Part shown: positions 62,680 to 64,000 of the stretch, in pieces
How the letters are laid out: the number at the start of each line of letters is the position of its first letter
Position numbering within the stretch: the first letter of the stretch is position 1
Assembly (NCBI RefSeq): GCF_042658365.1
Contig: NZ_JBHSQC010000015.1
Reading direction: 5' to 3' (one strand)
Source: Carnobacterium_A antarcticum
GTDB lineage: Bacteria > Bacillota > Bacilli > Lactobacillales > Carnobacteriaceae
DNA: 64,000 bases
Program-made: the position numbers and the translations under genes
Notes under the pieces: generated by a model
The model's database searches: none
What the model was told of the DNA's origin: nothing
The model's input: the letters and a program-made list of their open reading frames with translations, nothing else

Positions 62680-63385
62680 ACGTTTCCTCCAGCTGATCTG
62701 GATGCTCTTTACGCCAATTTTCCTCCGCTTCTGCCAGCTTTAAATAATCTGGGACTAAGGTATGGGCATCTTCCGGCACTTTCGTTATCCCTAATAATCC
62801 TAAAACACCGGCTTTGGGCAAATGATCTTTCAAAGGCGCTTCAGTTATCCGTCCAGATAAATGTTGTTCAAAAATCTCTTGGTGTAATAAACGATCTTCA
62901 CCAATCAATTCAAATGTTCCAGGTAAACCACTTAAAAAAACAGCCCATTTCTCCGCTGAAATATGAGTATCTGCTTCAATTTGGACTAATTCCCTTTTTT
63001 GCCATTGATACAAACCTGTATAAATATTGCCGCGTCGAGCGTCAAATAACGGCACTAAATAGTTCGGCGACTCTTCACAGTTGCCTGCTAATACAGCTAA
63101 GCTAGAAACGCCGACTATTTCCTTATCTAATGTCCAAGCTAGTGTTTTTGCGATCGTCACTCCAATTCGCAAGCCTGTATATGATCCAGGACCTTTTGCA
63201 ACAACGATTCGGTCCAATGCAGACGGTTCCCAATTAACTTCTTTCATTAACGTATGAATCGCTGGCATTAATCGTTGGCTGTGATTACCTTTCACGTTTG
63301 TCGTTACTTCTCCGATAATTTTTTGATCTTCCAAAACTGCGACACTCATCACTTGATTGGATGCATCGATTGCTAATAATTTCAT
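62663..63385 (-). CDS. tsaB: tRNA threonylcarbamoyladenosine biosynthesis protein TsaB
   Basis: 240 residues, ASKHA fold. LLAIDASNQVMSVAVLED at the start and VAKGPGSYTGLRIGVTIAKTLAW at about 61-83 are diagnostic. Scaffold partner of TsaD. First gene of the operon, preceded by the unusual structured region. Confidence 0.95.
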   Translation of the reverse strand: MKLLAIDASNQVMSVAVLEDQKIIGEVTTNVKGNHSQRLMPAIHTLMKEVNWEPSALDRIVVAKGPGSYTGLRIGVTIAKTLAWTLDKEIVGVSSLAVLAGNCEESPNYLVPLFDARRGNIYTGLYQWQKRELVQIEADTHISAEKWAVFLSGLPGTFELIGEDRLLHQEIFEQHLSGRITEAPLKDHLPKAGVLGLLGITKVPEDAHTLVPDYLKLAEAEENWRKEHPDQLEETYVEKI

Positions 63386-63526
63386 TGTAAAACGCCTCAG
63401 TTCTAAATAAATTCCTATTGTTTCGTTTATCTTTATATTTTAGCACATAATAGACGAAAGATTAAGCAGACGAACCACTTGTACCGTTCATGACTATAAA
63501 TCAAAAGAACAATTCATTTGATCAAT

Positions 63527-63636
63527 GGTTGCCAGCTAATTTTTAAAATAGTCGTCGTGATAGAGAAACCCTTCTTTCATATGCCATTTTAACAGGCTTC
63601 CTTTTATGATCTAACTATAAGGGGTTGCCAGCTAAT
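63527..63636. repeat. Spaced direct repeat GGTTGCCAGCTAAT
   Basis: The identical 14-mer lies at 63527-63540 and 63623-63636, 96 bases apart. The following 20-odd bases are loosely alike (TCGT and TAGAG blocks). Could be recombinase or element-end repeats. Confidence 0.55.
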
Positions 63637-63674
63637 CAGTGTGACTCGTGCAGTAGAGGTGTGCTTTTCACGAT

Positions 63675-63892
63675 CCGAGACAAACTTCTCTCGGTTCAGG
63701 GCTTATTTGTCCCGTTTCCTTAGATTCGGAGTGAATGGTTAGAGCTAGAGCCTGTCTAGCTCGTAAAAGGTACGAGAAACGGCCATCTATTTGTAATTTG
63801 ATGAGCCCTATCTCATCACTGTGCTCAAAAATGAGTTTATATGATGTAGTAGGTTGTTGGTTGTTTGGAAAATGTTCGGATCCGAACATTTT
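63675..63892. ncRNA. Possible structured RNA or palindromic element
   Basis: Five perfect stems in 218 bases: CCGAGA/TCTCGG (63675-63694), GAGCTAGA/TCTAGCTC (63742-63762), CTCGTA/TACGAG (63760-63776, sharing three bases with the previous stem), GATGAG/CTCATC (63800-63817) and a perfect 24-base palindrome with half AAAATGTTCGGA (63869-63892). Strand and family unknown. Confidence 0.4.
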
Positions 63893-64000
63893 GCTATAAG
63901 AAAAACCAACCGAAAAATCAGCAAACGCTCTAAGTGTCAGGGATTAGAAGAGGTTTTGCCTTTTTTATGCCTTTCCCTAGGATATCTTGATACTAACTTG

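Larger units (their letters stand above)
63386..64000. other. Gene-free, highly structured 600-base region
   Basis: No frame here has both a ribosome site and recognisable protein features. It contains a 14-base direct repeat and a chain of perfect hairpins. The tsaB promoter should lie near 63400-63450. Confidence 0.6.

Noticed and set aside
63668..63889. 73-codon minus-strand frame in the terminal structured block
   Set aside because: No good ribosome site and no recognisable domain, and it runs through several perfect hairpins and a palindrome. More likely noncoding, though a remnant of an element gene cannot be ruled out.
63386..64000. T-box, tmRNA, RNase P RNA or riboswitch
   Set aside because: None of the conserved cores known to me (T-box AGGGTGGNACCGCG, tmRNA ends, RNase P core) is present.
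1..64000. CRISPR arrays, tRNA or rRNA genes, complete insertion sequences
   Set aside because: None seen on reading. Short structured elements at 51.3 and 63.7 kb lack transposase genes and regular spacers.

Overview
The window looks like a chromosomal segment from a low-GC Gram-positive bacterium of the order Lactobacillales, most like Carnobacteriaceae. This rests on AT-rich codon use, strong AAGGAGG-type ribosome binding sites, a CIRCE-controlled groESL operon, HPr kinase, long-form hibernation factor, LTA/WTA-type wall genes, late competence genes and a Bacillus-like gene order. No rRNA, tRNA, CRISPR array, prophage or complete insertion sequence was recognised. The genus is inferred, not shown.

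Layout. 1-5.5 kb (minus strand): hprK-lgt-ppaX-gpsA-galU, a TPR protein gene and the start of trxB, combining carbon-catabolite control, lipoprotein maturation, membrane precursor and UDP-glucose supply. 5.7-8.1 kb: a three-gene envelope-stress type operon (DUF4097, PspC, YvlD). 8.3-12.4 kb: uvrA with a LexA-like box and a possible leader peptide, a YfbR-like nucleotidase and an SmtB-type ArsR regulator. 12.6-25 kb: a phosphate island with two complete Pst transporters in tandem, three pstB, two phoU and phoPR. One PstS has canonical domain order and the other is circularly permuted. 25-31 kb: minJ-like gene, CwlO/PcsB-like NlpC/P60 hydrolase, ftsX, ftsE and prfB with its programmed frameshift. 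31-37.4 kb: secA, hpf, comFC, comFA, degV.

37.7-41.8 kb: yigZ, two LCP ligase genes and tagO (wall teichoic acid start and attachment). 41.9-44.5 kb: nagA-nagB-nagR, with a NagR operator inside the promoter. 44.6-47.5 kb: a GT2 glycosyltransferase and an LtaS-like phosphoglycerol transferase. 47.6-50.0 kb: nadE and pncB for NAD salvage. 50.2-52.9 kb is more variable: DoxX, a small lipoprotein, a cloverleaf-like inverted-repeat element, a membrane protein and an orphan. 53.2-63.4 kb is a block resembling the Bacillus ydi/groE region: groEL-groES, CPBP protease, YdiK-like protein, rex, ABC-F ATPase, an AlkD-like protein, then tsaD, two RimI-like acetyltransferases and tsaB. The last 600 bases hold no convincing gene but an unusual chain of perfect hairpins and a spaced direct repeat.

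Most operons end in clear intrinsic terminators, so transcription units can be read directly. Nothing here is a proven new system. The items most worth a second look are the permuted PstS beside a canonical one, the structured noncoding block at 63.5-63.9 kb, the cloverleaf-like element at 51.24-51.39 kb and the uvrA leader ORF.
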